Shown here: one piece after another, positions 53,466 through 63,342 of the stretch
How positions within the stretch are numbered: the stretch's first letter is position 1
Layout: each line of letters opens with the position of its first letter
Source: Chitinophaga deserti
GTDB lineage: Bacteria > Bacteroidota > Bacteroidia > Chitinophagales > Chitinophagaceae
DNA: 64,000 nucleotides
Direction: 5' to 3'
Assembly (NCBI RefSeq): GCF_003149455.1
Contig: NZ_QFFK01000002.1
Span: forward strand, 124,001 to 188,000
Notes under the pieces: generated by a model
What the model saw: only the letters and a program-made list of their open reading frames with translations
Told to the model about the DNA's origin: nothing
Databases searched by the model: none
Program-made: the position numbers and the translations under genes

Positions 53466-54524
53466 ATGAAAAACAGCGTTCTCCCCGTTGTAATCTGTTC
53501 TTTCGTTGCATTTTCCTATTGCAAAAAGAAAGACAATGATCCTCCAACTCAGCCACCAGCTCCGGTTGTTACCGGTATTGCTCCCGGACAAGCCAGTGCC
53601 GGGTCAGACATCATGATAAAAGGTAAAGGATTCGGAACTTCCATTTCCGGGGTGACTGTTAAAATTAATAACCAAAGCTCCACCGTAAAGCTGGCGAACG
53701 ATTCGGTATTGATTGTAACGCTTCCAAACAACGCTTTACCAGGCTATCTCATTATATCGAATGCAAATGGCGCGGATACTTCTGCGAACGAATACCCGGT
53801 GTCCTCCAATACCTTTGCCAACAAAAGGCTTAAAGAATACATGGAAGGTGAATACTGGTTTACTTTTGTTTACGACGGTACCGGGAAGCTGGTTACCCGG
53901 AACCAAAAATGGCGTAACCCAATCAATCACTTATTCTTTGACAGAAGCGTTTCCAATTATACTTATAACGGCGCAGGACAGATCGCCAGTGAAACTTATT
54001 CATGGCTGGAAGCTCCGGTTTATACGAAACGGATTGAGTATGTCTATACCAATAATGTAATGACCGGCGACAAGGTATTTGATGTGAATATGACCGATCC
54101 CGCAAACCCCGTGTCTACCCTCACTGCCACTCACGATTATGTATTAATGGGTCGCCAGCTCTTACACGCCAAAACAAAAAATGCAACGGGAGCACTAGTG
54201 TCTGAAGACAATTATTCTTACGAATATATCAATGGAAAGATTAAAGTTACCCGGCAGATCATTCCTGTTGCCGGCACTCCCTCAACAGAAATATATATGC
54301 AGTTCCTGTATATTCCGGACCCTCAGCTGGCAATGGTTCCTTCTCAACCAGGCCCCAGCTACTTTATGGCAGAAACTGCCACCTTTTCCGCAACTCCAAT
54401 CCTGGATTATTTCCGTGAACAGGTAGTAGCTATCGCTAATATACCTACGCTTGTCAGAACTAAATTCGTCAATAACAACAACCGGCTACAACATACTACT
54501 TATACGTACGAAGCCATTCCATAA
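53466..54524 (+). CDS. Lipoprotein with a TIG/IPT domain
   Basis: 352 residues. Lipoprotein signal peptide ending at FSYC (Cys19), followed by KKKDND. Residues about 34-112 form an immunoglobulin-like IPT/TIG domain (PVVTGIAPGQASAGSDIMIK, GKGFGTSISGVTVKINN). The remaining 230 residues look like strand repeats of the YD/RHS-like or DUF4595 type (FTFVYDGTGKLVTRN, SNYTYNGAGQIASETY, IEYVYTNN). Such surface lipoproteins of Bacteroidota bind polymers or partners; the role here is unknown. Bounded by a tRNA terminator upstream and its own terminator. Confidence 0.85.
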   Translation: MKNSVLPVVICSFVAFSYCKKKDNDPPTQPPAPVVTGIAPGQASAGSDIMIKGKGFGTSISGVTVKINNQSSTVKLANDSVLIVTLPNNALPGYLIISNANGADTSANEYPVSSNTFANKRLKEYMEGEYWFTFVYDGTGKLVTRNQKWRNPINHLFFDRSVSNYTYNGAGQIASETYSWLEAPVYTKRIEYVYTNNVMTGDKVFDVNMTDPANPVSTLTATHDYVLMGRQLLHAKTKNATGALVSEDNYSYEYINGKIKVTRQIIPVAGTPSTEIYMQFLYIPDPQLAMVPSQPGPSYFMAETATFSATPILDYFREQVVAIANIPTLVRTKFVNNNNRLQHTTYTYEAIP

Positions 54525-54542
54525 TAGGACTATCGATACTTA

Positions 54543-54574
54543 AAAAAGAGCGCCGCATTTGTGGCACTCTTTTT
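54543..54574 (+). terminator. Rho-independent terminator after the TIG lipoprotein
   Basis: AAAAAGAG-C-GCC and GGC-A-CTCTTTTT pair with one mismatch around GCATTTGT, ending in T. Lies 19 bases after the stop. Confidence 0.75.
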
Positions 54575-54651
54575 ATTTGCACACTGGGTTATGATTATTC
54601 GAATCAGATTGTTCAGCGGTAACTGCAGGTTTCGAAAACTTCTAAGCCTGA

Positions 54652-55075
54652 TCATAGGGGCTTTCGAAAATATCCAACTCCAATTCGATTGCGGAAATCC
54701 CGGAAGGCGGAGGTGCGCTCTTCGCAACCAACACACATATTTGCCATGCTACTTTCCCACACAATAATCCCACTGTTATCAGCCTTTTTATCCCCGCCAT
54801 TCTCAATCTCCACCCGATGTTCCCCCTTTGCACCCATGAATACTACAGTCTGCCACCATCTTCAACGCCCACTGCAAATCCTCTGATCCTAAATTAGAAG
54901 TATACACACCTGCTTACTCAGGCCCTAAATGATCTTCAATTGCCTTAAAACCATAATACACAATCACTTCACCATACCCACACCCGCTGTAAGCTTTTAA
55001 AACCTCCCGACTTACTTTATATTTCGAATCATTACACACTGCGGCATTAATGCTTTGAAATCCGAAAATGAAACT
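54652..55075 (-). pseudogene. Decayed gene of unknown family
   Basis: On the minus strand, protein-like sequence continues through an in-frame TAA (54914-54916) and one shift of frame near 54840. First part: YKVSREVLKAYSGCGYGEVI...FKAIEDHLGPE, then stop, then AGVYTSNLGSEDLQWALKMV; after the shift MGAKGEHRVEIENGGDKKAD...GIIVWESSMANMCVGCEERT, ending at 54652. No start codon was found before the first part. The reading in pieces is consistent with one old gene with at least two disabling changes. I do not recognise the family. The rest of 54525-55154 shows only the terminator at 54543-54574. Confidence 0.5.
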
Positions 55076-55154
55076 CTATCTTCCATTGATTCCCGGAACC
55101 TGTGCACCCGTTACCCTTATTCCACGATTTTTCTTACCCTGATAAACATTCCAC

Positions 55155-55628
55155 ATGAAAAGAATCCTTTTTCCCGTCTGCATTTTGCTGACCCTTTGCT
55201 TCCATGCTTCCGCCAGTACTCCTGCCCGGCAGCTCCCGAATCCTTTTAACGACCTCGGCAGCTACATCGAAGCCGTAAAAATGCCCGCCGCCTCCGGTAT
55301 CTGGATCGCCGTAGGCAGCTTTCAGACCGCCAGCTATTACCAGATAGATGCTGTTGGCGGGTTCTCCGATTTCCAGATCCCGTACCCCATCGGCAGCGGG
55401 CAATACGTTGGTGAATTCACTTCCCGGTCAGACACCCTGTCTATGGAGATCTCCGGCTCCGGTGTAGCCGACGCCGTGATATATATGCATGGCGGAGAAG
55501 TGACCCGGCAAACCATCACATCGCCCGGCACTTATTACTTCGATGTTTCTATCTATCCCTACCCCGATGCCTGGATCCGCATGGATCTGGAACCTACGCA
55601 GTGCTATACCTGCCTCGTTAAGAAGTAA
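55155..55628 (+). CDS. Secreted protein of unknown function
   Basis: 157 residues. Signal peptide MKRILFPVCILLTLCFHASA. The mature part has alternating strands with many Tyr, Gly and Ser (GSYIEAVKMPAASGIWIAVG, SYYQIDAVGGFSDFQI, DAVIYMHGGEVTRQTI) and a C-terminal pair of cysteines in QCYTCLVKK. No lipobox. It could be a small beta-sandwich adhesin-like protein. No family recognised. Single gene, followed by a strong terminator. Confidence 0.75.
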   Translation: MKRILFPVCILLTLCFHASASTPARQLPNPFNDLGSYIEAVKMPAASGIWIAVGSFQTASYYQIDAVGGFSDFQIPYPIGSGQYVGEFTSRSDTLSMEISGSGVADAVIYMHGGEVTRQTITSPGTYYFDVSIYPYPDAWIRMDLEPTQCYTCLVKK

Positions 55629-55665
55629 AAAAAGAAAACCGGCGATGTGCCGGTTTTCTTTTTAC
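55627..55665 (+). terminator. Bidirectional rho-independent terminator between convergent genes
   Basis: A perfect 13-bp stem, AAAGAAAACCGGC (55631-55643) with GCCGGTTTTCTTT (55649-55661), loop GATGT; A and T runs on both sides let it work for both genes. Confidence 0.92.
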
Positions 55666-56147
55666 ATGGAAGCCTGTGCTTCGTGAAACATTTCTGCCTG
55701 TATACCGGGCCTCAGACTGTTGGCCCAGTTAGTCAGTATCCTGATCTGCGCTTCATCCAGCCGGGCATCGCCATGTGTAATAAGGTACGACCATAGCGGC
55801 ATTTCATGATCCTCCAGCTGCTCCGTCGTTTCTTCCAGCTTATGATCCTGCCGCTTGAGCGGGTAACTCAGGAACTCTGAAAAGTTGAGCTTCCGCTTAC
55901 CATCGCGCACGTGCTTATCCATCCACCAGGCCACGGGCTGCACATTGGCATACCACGGGTACTGCGTGTTGTTGGAATGGCAATCGTTGCAGCTGCGCTG
56001 AAGAATGGTCTGTACGTTTTCAGGAATGGGGTACTTTCTGGAAATATCATTGTCCGAAACTGCGGCAGACAAATTCCTCTGCGGACGGAAAAACTGAATA
56101 ATAACAAACAAAATGAGCAAACCGACTAAAATACGCTTCCAGGTCAT
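55662..56147 (-). CDS. Haem-binding (cytochrome c-like) membrane-anchored protein
   Basis: 161 residues from the ATG at 56147 (MTWKRILVGLLILFVII); the frame upstream to 56216 overlaps the lpd end and is not protein-like. N-terminal membrane anchor (about 4-20), then one c-type haem site CNDCHSNN in LQRSCNDCHSNNTQYPWYANVQPVAWW, characteristic of the Haem_bd domain, and a C-terminal helix (DEAQIRILTNWANSL). Probably a periplasmic electron-transfer or haem-sensing protein. It starts 25 bases after the lpd stop. Confidence 0.92.
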   Translation of the reverse strand: MTWKRILVGLLILFVIIQFFRPQRNLSAAVSDNDISRKYPIPENVQTILQRSCNDCHSNNTQYPWYANVQPVAWWMDKHVRDGKRKLNFSEFLSYPLKRQDHKLEETTEQLEDHEMPLWSYLITHGDARLDEAQIRILTNWANSLRPGIQAEMFHEAQASM

Positions 56148-56172
56148 ATGACAGATTTTGGTGACAAATACA

Positions 56173-57579
56173 TCAGAAGTTGATCGCCCCTCTCCCCGAC
56201 GCGGCCAGGTAGGCATCTTTGAGCGTTTCCGAGAAAGTTGGGTGCGCGTAGGAGATTTTGCCCAGCTCTATATCCGTCAGCTCAAACTCCATTGCGGTTA
56301 CCGCCTGCGTGATGAGATCCGCGGCACGCGCTCCAATTATGTGAACCCCCAGGATTTCGCCGTATTTCGGATCAGACAGTACTTTGGAAAACCCGTCCAG
56401 ATCATCGGAGGCACGGGCCCTGCCACTGGCCATAAAGGGAAACTTTCCTTTGTTGTATGGGATATTCTTCTCCTTCAGCTGCTCTTCCGTATACCCAACA
56501 CCTGCCACTTCCGGCCAGGTGTATACTACCGACGGGATGCAGTTGTAATTGATGTGATGCGATTTACCATGTATGGTTTCGGCCACCATCACCCCTTCAT
56601 CTTCTGCCTTATGCGCCAGCATGGCACCTTTCACAACATCACCTATCGCATATATGCCGGCCTCTGCAGTTTGCAGCTTTTCATCGGTTTCAATCCTCCC
56701 GCGCTCGTCTGTCTTCACCCCGGTATTTTCCAATCCCAGTCCTTCCGTATACGGACGGCGCCCCACTGCCACAAGGCAATACTCAGCATTAACAGTCACT
56801 TCCTTGCCGGATGGGTCTGCATAAGTGGTGGTAACATCCTTTCCGTTATTCACTGCCGATTTCACGGCGCAGCCGGTCAGTATTTCGATCCCCGATTTTG
56901 TAAGCAGCTTCTGCAATTCCTTCCCAAGCTCGCTATCCATGGTAGGGATGAGGCTTTTCGCATATTCAAGTATCGTAACTTTTACTCCAATCCGGTGGAA
57001 GATGGAAGCCATTTCCACCCCAATTACCCCGCCGCCGATGATGGTCATCGTTTTCGGCATTTCCTGCAGGTATAACGCCTCGGTAGAGGTAATGATGCGC
57101 TGCTTATCGATCGTAATGCCGGGCAGGGCAGATGGCTTAGAGCCGGTGGCGATGATGATGTTCTTCCCTGTTAGCTCCACCGTTTTACCATCGGCCTGCT
57201 GCACGGTTACTTTCTTTCCTTTTCCCATGGTGCCCAGCCCGTAGAATGTCTGGATCTTGTTCTTCTTCATGAGGAAAACCAGTCCATCGTTATTCTGCTT
57301 CACCACATGCCGGTTTCGGGCTACCATTTCTCCGAAGTTTATTTCCACCCCTTTTACCTGTATACCCTGCTTGGCGACTTTATGGGAAATGATATCGTAA
57401 TTCTCCGAACTGTCGAGCATCGCCTTGGAGGGGATACATCCCACATTGGTACAGGTGCCGCCCAGCACAGGATACTTTTCTATGATGGCACAGGTACTGC
57501 CCAGTTGCGCGGCACGGATGGCAGCGGTATAGCCCCCCGGCCCGGAACCAATAACAATAACGTCGAAGTTGTTTTCCAT
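56173..57579 (-). CDS. lpdA: Dihydrolipoyl dehydrogenase
   Basis: 468 residues, standard length. FAD-binding GSGPGGYTAAIRAAQLG, redox disulfide Cys43/Cys48 in GGTCTNVGCIPSK, NAD-binding GGGVIGVEMASIF, and the C-terminal active-site HPTFSETLKDA with the His-Glu pair. It is the E3 component of 2-oxo-acid dehydrogenases and glycine cleavage. No E1 or E2 genes lie beside it. Confidence 0.97.
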   Translation of the reverse strand: MENNFDVIVIGSGPGGYTAAIRAAQLGSTCAIIEKYPVLGGTCTNVGCIPSKAMLDSSENYDIISHKVAKQGIQVKGVEINFGEMVARNRHVVKQNNDGLVFLMKKNKIQTFYGLGTMGKGKKVTVQQADGKTVELTGKNIIIATGSKPSALPGITIDKQRIITSTEALYLQEMPKTMTIIGGGVIGVEMASIFHRIGVKVTILEYAKSLIPTMDSELGKELQKLLTKSGIEILTGCAVKSAVNNGKDVTTTYADPSGKEVTVNAEYCLVAVGRRPYTEGLGLENTGVKTDERGRIETDEKLQTAEAGIYAIGDVVKGAMLAHKAEDEGVMVAETIHGKSHHINYNCIPSVVYTWPEVAGVGYTEEQLKEKNIPYNKGKFPFMASGRARASDDLDGFSKVLSDPKYGEILGVHIIGARAADLITQAVTAMEFELTDIELGKISYAHPTFSETLKDAYLAASGRGAINF

Positions 57580-57688
57580 GATGTCTGGTTTTAGCGTTCA
57601 AATATTACAAACGAACGAATGTATTGTTTTGACAGGCCACCGGCAATGGACATCTCCCGGCGGTTGCTGTACAAATCACGGGAGGGCA

Positions 57689-57720
57689 TAAAAAAGGCGC
57701 CCCTTGCAGGGCGCCTTTCA
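57689..57720 (-). terminator. Rho-independent terminator after susD
   Basis: AAAGGCGCCC (57693-57702) pairs perfectly with GGGCGCCTTT (57709-57718), loop of 6; on the minus strand followed by TTTTTTATG. It lies about 50 bases after the susD stop. Confidence 0.88.
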
Positions 57721-57769
57721 TAAAATTGAAGCTTATCGGGGCAGAGTAGCCGCTAACGGCTTAAACTTT

Positions 57770-59557
57770 TTACTGCCAACCCGGGTTTTGTGGTAACAGT
57801 TTCGGATTGAGGGTCAGTTCGTTCGTAGGCAACGGCAGGAGGTAATCCCTGTCTGTCCGGAACTTATAACCATTGGCCATTGTAGCAATGTTTTTGAACA
57901 GCTCGATATACCCTTGTGCATCCACTGGGTAAGAGCTGAGCTGGTTGGCGGGCACCAGGGTAGTCCACTGGTCTTTCTTCGCACCTTTGGGCTTTTTGCC
58001 TACGATCAGTTCATCAGCAGCTGCCCAGCGGAAGATGTCATCCTTCCGGAAGCCTTCGCAGGCCAGCTCTACCCTTCTTTCGCGGCGTACTTCATTGATT
58101 ACAGGACTAAGGGCCGGGAACTCCCAGTTGGGATCGGTCACAATAGCGCTCAGCACCAGCGGGGGCATACCCACACGGCCCCGCAGCTTATTGATGGTGG
58201 CATCCACATCAGCCTGGGTAAGCGTTCCCAATTCGGCCTTAGCTTCTGCAAAGTTCAGGAGCAGTTCTGCATAGCGGAAGTAAATTACCGCCGTGATACC
58301 GAGGTTACCCGCGTTCTGCTGGTTATAGTCGGTAGCATGCCCTTTATACACCTGGTAGCCGGTAGCGGGCTTGCCTTCGTTTGCCTGTTCGAAAGACGGT
58401 ACTTTGAAAATATTATTGGGTGCGCCCTGCGGCTGGTTGCTGGTGATAATATGCTCCCCGTCAGGTACATACATGGTTTGGGAAAGGCGCGGGTCGCGGT
58501 TGGCCACTACGCGGATCAGGGAATCATCGCCCCGGTACAGCGGACTGATGGCAATGGGAGCACCATCGGTACACAGATATGCGTCTACCAGCGTTTTGGT
58601 AAGGCCGCGGCCTGCACCGCTGGAGGTATAGCGGTGCCAGTTGTGATGGAGGCCCAGCGCCACGTCGAACTTACGCCAGAACATCACTTCCTTACTGCCA
58701 CCATGATCGGCCTGGTTAAAGATGCGCCAGTAACCATTGGGCGCACCCACGTTATCGAGGCCGAAAAGGCCTCCCGTCATTACAGCCTGCGCTGCCGCTG
58801 CTGCTTTCTCGAAGTATTTGGTGCCGTTAGACCCTGCAACACCGAAGGGAGTACCGGCGTGGTACTTTTCCCAGCTGCCTTCAAACAATGCCACCCTTGC
58901 CTGGAAAGCCAGTGCTACTTCCTTATTGATCCGCGATGCCTGTGCGGCGGATTTTGAAGGCAGGTATTCAATTGCCTTGTCCAGATCGCTGAGAATGGAA
59001 TCTGCCACCTGGTTCCTGGGCAGGCGGGCACCAAACAGGATTGTGGTATCGGTAAGCGTAAGGGGCTTACTGATCCAGGGCAGTGCGCCGAAGTTTTTCA
59101 TCAGCGTGTAATACATCATAGCGCGGAAGAAGAGGGCTTCACCAACATAGGGCTTCACGTTATCCCAGCTGTCCTGCACCTTGCCGTAATTGGCGAGGAA
59201 GTAATTGGCATTGCGAATGATGCCCCACGTCCAGTCGCCACTGGTGGCAGGTACGGTTCGTTCACCATTCAGCATACCGTTAACACCCATGCTAATCATG
59301 TTATCGCTGCCCTGATCAGCATCCAGTCCATAGATACCAATGGTTCCGAAGCCTCCCAGCCCGTAGTGGGGCAGCAGTGTGGTGTTATTGTAGAAGTTGT
59401 TGACGTACAGCTTCATGTCGTTCGTGCTTTTCCAGAATTCCGCTTCGCTGATGCTTGTTTCAGGCGCGCGCTCCAGGAAATCTTTCGTGCAGGACGTTAG
59501 CGCCGTCAACGCCAGGGCCATCATCCCGATGATATTTTTCAGTTGCATTGTCTTCAT
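57770..59557 (-). CDS. SusD/RagB-family nutrient-binding lipoprotein
   Basis: 595 residues. Lipoprotein signal peptide ending at ALTSC (Cys23), then TKDFLERAPETSISEAEFW, the standard SusD start. Tetratricopeptide-rich body with GEALFFRAMMYYTLMKNFGALP and the C-terminal ELTLNPKLLPQNPGW, both typical. On the cell surface it caps the SusC partner and captures the ligand. No glycoside hydrolase is encoded nearby, so the substrate cannot be inferred. It starts 9 bases after susC. Confidence 0.96.
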   Translation of the reverse strand: MKTMQLKNIIGMMALALTALTSCTKDFLERAPETSISEAEFWKSTNDMKLYVNNFYNNTTLLPHYGLGGFGTIGIYGLDADQGSDNMISMGVNGMLNGERTVPATSGDWTWGIIRNANYFLANYGKVQDSWDNVKPYVGEALFFRAMMYYTLMKNFGALPWISKPLTLTDTTILFGARLPRNQVADSILSDLDKAIEYLPSKSAAQASRINKEVALAFQARVALFEGSWEKYHAGTPFGVAGSNGTKYFEKAAAAAQAVMTGGLFGLDNVGAPNGYWRIFNQADHGGSKEVMFWRKFDVALGLHHNWHRYTSSGAGRGLTKTLVDAYLCTDGAPIAISPLYRGDDSLIRVVANRDPRLSQTMYVPDGEHIITSNQPQGAPNNIFKVPSFEQANEGKPATGYQVYKGHATDYNQQNAGNLGITAVIYFRYAELLLNFAEAKAELGTLTQADVDATINKLRGRVGMPPLVLSAIVTDPNWEFPALSPVINEVRRERRVELACEGFRKDDIFRWAAADELIVGKKPKGAKKDQWTTLVPANQLSSYPVDAQGYIELFKNIATMANGYKFRTDRDYLLPLPTNELTLNPKLLPQNPGWQ

Positions 59558-59566
59558 TTTTTTTGC

Positions 59567-62500
59567 TTAGAAACTAACATTCAGACCAAGTGAATAGGTA
59601 CGCTGCAGCGGGTAGATTTTAGCATCGCCGATAGACAGTTCGGGGTCCATCGTTTTCACCAGTTTGGTAAAAGTGGCCAGGTTCTCCACACTGGCATACA
59701 GCCGCACTTTCTGTGCTTTGATACGGCGGATCAGGTCGTTAGGCAGGGTGTAACCCAGCTGCACGTTTTTGATACGCAGGTAAGAAGCATCCTGCAGGTA
59801 TTTGGTCTGCGTCTGGGTGTTTTTCCCGTTTTCCCCGCTCATATAAAATTTCGGGAAATAGCCGTCCGGGTTGGTAGGCGACCAGCGGTCGCGGTGTACC
59901 GAGAAGGGAGAGCTTTGCCATTCGTCGCCGGTTACACCCCAGAAGTAGTTAGAGCCTACCCAGGCATCGCGTTTAGCAATTCCCTGCAGGAAAACGTATA
60001 CATCAAACCCTTTCCAGCTGGCCTCGCCGATGAAGCTGTAAGCATAACGGGGAGTGGTGTTGCCGATAATGCTGCGGTCGCCGGTATTGGCAAGTGTGTT
60101 GTTCCCCCAGTCGATAACACCATCACCGTTAAGGTCGGCATACTTGATATCGCCTGCAGTCCAGTTAGCGGCCGACAGTTTATTCTGCCGCGGGCTCTTG
60201 GATTCTTCGTCGTCGGTTTTGAAATAACCAAGGGTGGTATAGCCCCAGATATTACCCATTTGTTCTCCGGAATACCAAGATGTGATCAGGTTAGTGGGGT
60301 TGGGGTATTTGAGTACTTTACCGCGGTAATCGCTCACTACGCCGCGCAGGCGGTAGTTCACCTCACCTACACGGTCGGCCCAGTTAATCATCAGTTCCCA
60401 TCCGCGTGTTTCGATATCGGTATTGTTGGCAGAAGGTACGCCGGTGCCGAGTACGGAAGGCAGTACCTGCGAAGGTCCTGCAAAGTTATTGGCCTTGCGG
60501 ATGTACCAGTCGAACGTTGTGGTCAGTTTATTATCAATGAAAGATGCATCTACGCCCAGGTTAAGGGAGGTAGTGGTTACCCAGGTAAGGCCGGTATTCA
60601 CCAGGCCGGGCATGGTTACCATTGCCTGCTGTGCGCCGCCGAAGAGCCAGTTGGTACCTGTAGGGCGTGTAGTACCGAGGCTGGGGTAGAAGGGATAGTA
60701 GTTGGGATTGCCCGGATCGGGATCAATGAACGACTGATCGCCCAGCGAGCCGTAAGAACCTCTCAGTTTGAAAGAAGTAATGGCTTTGCTCAGTGGCTGC
60801 CAGAAATCTTCGCGGTGCAGGTTCCAGCCTGCAGAAATGCCGGGGTAGAATTTCCAGCGCACATCATTGAGGAAGCGGGAAGTACCATCGTACCGGCCAT
60901 TCAGCTCCAGCAGATATTTATCATCGAAGGAATAGTTTACCCTTCCGAAAAACCCTTCCACTGCCAGCTTCCGTACGAAATCGGAGATGGAGGGGCTTAC
61001 GCCGTAAGCGAGGTTAAGTGCGGGAATATTATCGGAATACAGCTGGCTGTTGCTGGCGCCGAAGGAGGTGTAAGAAGTAAGCTCCTTGATATAACCGCCC
61101 AGTACTTTGAAATTGTGCTTGCCGAGGCTCCGTTCATAGCTTGTAAAGGCGTTGATAACGTGGTGCTCGCTGTTAATGTCTGAACGGGAGAAGCCATTGG
61201 GGAAAGTACCGCCTATGTTTCCTGTTGTACCATCGGGGAGGTATTGCAGCACCGTTTTGGTGTGGTTGGTTTCGCCCTGGCGGAAGCCGTCGAAGGTATA
61301 GTTAGCCGTAACATTCCAGCCTTTTGCCAGTTTGAATACAAATTCACCGGTAAGGAAAGATCCGTCTTTCACCCGGTTGAGGCGGCCACCATTGAGGTGC
61401 AGCAGCACGTCGCTGGTTTCAGAGTATTGGCCATCGGGGTTAAAGAGAGGAACGGTGGGCCATTTGCGGGCCATCTGGTGCATATAGTTACCACCGGTCC
61501 TGTTACCATAGGTATTGGGAGAATTGAATACTTCGCGGGTGAGGGAGCTGCGGAGGTTGATGGTCATCCAGTCGGTAAGCTCACTGCTCATATTGGCACG
61601 TACGTTGAAACGTTTGTATTTATCGTCTCCAAAGTTGTACATACCGGCACGGTCGTTATAACCAAGGCCGATGTAGTAGGTGGATTTGTTGCCGCCACCT
61701 GTTACGCCTACGTTATGCTGCTGGCTGAAGGCCACGTCTTTAAAGTAGATCTTGAACCAGTCGTTGTTCGCATTACCACCTGTCCACGATTGCCAGTTGT
61801 TGGCCGTGGGGGATTTGATGGTTTCATCTTTCATAGCGCCGGACTGGTAATCCTTAATCCGCTGGATGGTAGCATCATCAAATGCTTTTGCACGGTTGGC
61901 ATTTACGAACGACTCGTTATACAATTCCGCAAACTCGAGAGAATTGAGCATGCTGGGCATGTTGATGGGGGTGGCCCAGCTGAGGTTGTTGTTATAGGTG
62001 ATCCTTGGCGCAGCACCTCTTTTACCCTGTTTGGTAGTGATCAGCAGGGCGCCGTAAGGAGCGCTGGAACCGTAGATGGCTGCGGAGGCCGCGTCTTTAA
62101 TGATGGAAATGCTTTCGATATCGCTGGGGTTAATGGCGTTGAGGTCCCCACCCGGCACACCGTCTACTACAATCAGCGGGGCACCTGTAGTTCCCATACC
62201 TGTATATCCGCGGATGTTGATGTTCTGTGTTGCATTGGGCGCGCCGCCTGCTGTGGTGGAGGTAATGTTGAGGTTACCCACCATACCCTGCAGTGCCTGG
62301 GAGATGCGGGTAACAGGACGGTTCTCCATCTCTTTCCCGTTTACCTGGTCTACCGCACCGGTGAGGTTGGCTTTCTTCTGTGCACCATAGCCTACTACCA
62401 CTACTTCATCGAGCTTGCTGTTATCTACTACCAGGGCAATGGATAAACTGCTTCGCCCGTCCAGCGGCACATCTTTGGAAGTATAGCCGGTAAACCGGAA

Positions 62501-63055
62501 CTCCAGGATGGCGCTTTTAGGCACATTCCGGAGGCGGAAAATGCCATGAATATCAGCGGCAATGCCCTGCGTGGTTCCCTTTACGAGAACGGTAGCCCCG
62601 ATGAGGGGTTCGCCGGTATCATCGGTTACCTTACCGGTAACTTCAGGGATGATGGAGGTATCTGCCGCAGGGAAATACCGCAGTACGGGCAATGGTTGCC
62701 TGCGCAGCACGATGTTCTTTTCCACGATCTCGAATTCCAGTCCTGTATTCTCCAGCACCATTTCGAGCGCCTGCTTCAGCGGCACATTATTCAGCCATAC
62801 GTCGGCCTTCTGATGAGGGCCAATCAGCTTATCGTCGTAAAGGAACAGATGCCCGCTCTGCTTCCTGATCTCTTTGAACACTTTGCGCAGCGGCGCTTTG
62901 TTCATGACCAGGGAAATGTTTTGCGGCAAAGCATCGCCGCTAACATGTAAAAATCCAATGAGGAGCATAAAAGCGGTCATTCTCATAACCTTCCAGATTT
63001 TGGTTGTGGCATGCCCGCGCCTGTACGGAACATGTCCATTCAATTTCAAATGCAT
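59567..63055 (-). CDS. SusC/RagA TonB-dependent transporter with STN domain
   Basis: 1162 residues. Signal region (helix MRMTAFMLLIGFLHVSG at about 25-41), STN secretin/TonB short N-terminal domain (about 50-115, SLVMNKAPLRKVFKEI), carboxypeptidase-D-like regulatory domain (about 138-215, VTGKVTDDTGEPLIGATVLV), TonB box and plug (about 215-330, VVVGYGAQKKANLTGAV, INIRGY), and a barrel of about 22 strands to the C-terminal Phe (LGLNVSF). The STN domain means it signals to a FecR anti-sigma factor, whose gene lies just upstream. Imports a polymer fragment across the outer membrane together with SusD. Confidence 0.96.
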   Translation of the reverse strand: MHLKLNGHVPYRRGHATTKIWKVMRMTAFMLLIGFLHVSGDALPQNISLVMNKAPLRKVFKEIRKQSGHLFLYDDKLIGPHQKADVWLNNVPLKQALEMVLENTGLEFEIVEKNIVLRRQPLPVLRYFPAADTSIIPEVTGKVTDDTGEPLIGATVLVKGTTQGIAADIHGIFRLRNVPKSAILEFRFTGYTSKDVPLDGRSSLSIALVVDNSKLDEVVVVGYGAQKKANLTGAVDQVNGKEMENRPVTRISQALQGMVGNLNITSTTAGGAPNATQNINIRGYTGMGTTGAPLIVVDGVPGGDLNAINPSDIESISIIKDAASAAIYGSSAPYGALLITTKQGKRGAAPRITYNNNLSWATPINMPSMLNSLEFAELYNESFVNANRAKAFDDATIQRIKDYQSGAMKDETIKSPTANNWQSWTGGNANNDWFKIYFKDVAFSQQHNVGVTGGGNKSTYYIGLGYNDRAGMYNFGDDKYKRFNVRANMSSELTDWMTINLRSSLTREVFNSPNTYGNRTGGNYMHQMARKWPTVPLFNPDGQYSETSDVLLHLNGGRLNRVKDGSFLTGEFVFKLAKGWNVTANYTFDGFRQGETNHTKTVLQYLPDGTTGNIGGTFPNGFSRSDINSEHHVINAFTSYERSLGKHNFKVLGGYIKELTSYTSFGASNSQLYSDNIPALNLAYGVSPSISDFVRKLAVEGFFGRVNYSFDDKYLLELNGRYDGTSRFLNDVRWKFYPGISAGWNLHREDFWQPLSKAITSFKLRGSYGSLGDQSFIDPDPGNPNYYPFYPSLGTTRPTGTNWLFGGAQQAMVTMPGLVNTGLTWVTTTSLNLGVDASFIDNKLTTTFDWYIRKANNFAGPSQVLPSVLGTGVPSANNTDIETRGWELMINWADRVGEVNYRLRGVVSDYRGKVLKYPNPTNLITSWYSGEQMGNIWGYTTLGYFKTDDEESKSPRQNKLSAANWTAGDIKYADLNGDGVIDWGNNTLANTGDRSIIGNTTPRYAYSFIGEASWKGFDVYVFLQGIAKRDAWVGSNYFWGVTGDEWQSSPFSVHRDRWSPTNPDGYFPKFYMSGENGKNTQTQTKYLQDASYLRIKNVQLGYTLPNDLIRRIKAQKVRLYASVENLATFTKLVKTMDPELSIGDAKIYPLQRTYSLGLNVSF

Positions 63056-63342
63056 AAATTTGCAATGTTTGGGTGTTGTTTAATGAATCGCAGCAAATGA
63101 TGATTTAGGTGATACCCGAGCGAATTAAAGTCGGGGGTGTTACCAGCACCTCCGGCTTCTTTATCGGGAATTGCGTACGTTACGTTTTCATGTGGATGGA
63201 TTTTAGTTGGTGAAAATATCTCCCCTTGCCGCAGGCGCGAAGCCGCAGCTTATATAGATTTGGTCTTATCATGCAATAGTTCTTCATCGCTGCAGGATGG
63301 CGTCTGCAGCACTCATGTCTGGTTGTTGGTGACTTTTTTTCT
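63056..63342. other. Gap between fecR and susC
   Basis: 287 bases with no convincing frame. It should hold the susC promoter; since FecR and an extracytoplasmic sigma factor are expected to control it, a non-standard promoter is likely, and I see no TAnnTTTG box. No hairpin terminator after fecR is obvious. Confidence 0.5.

Noticed and set aside
59894..62446. Two plus-strand frames of about 400 codons opposite susC
   Set aside because: They are shadows of the susC reading frame; no recognisable domains or start signals, and SusC explains the region fully.
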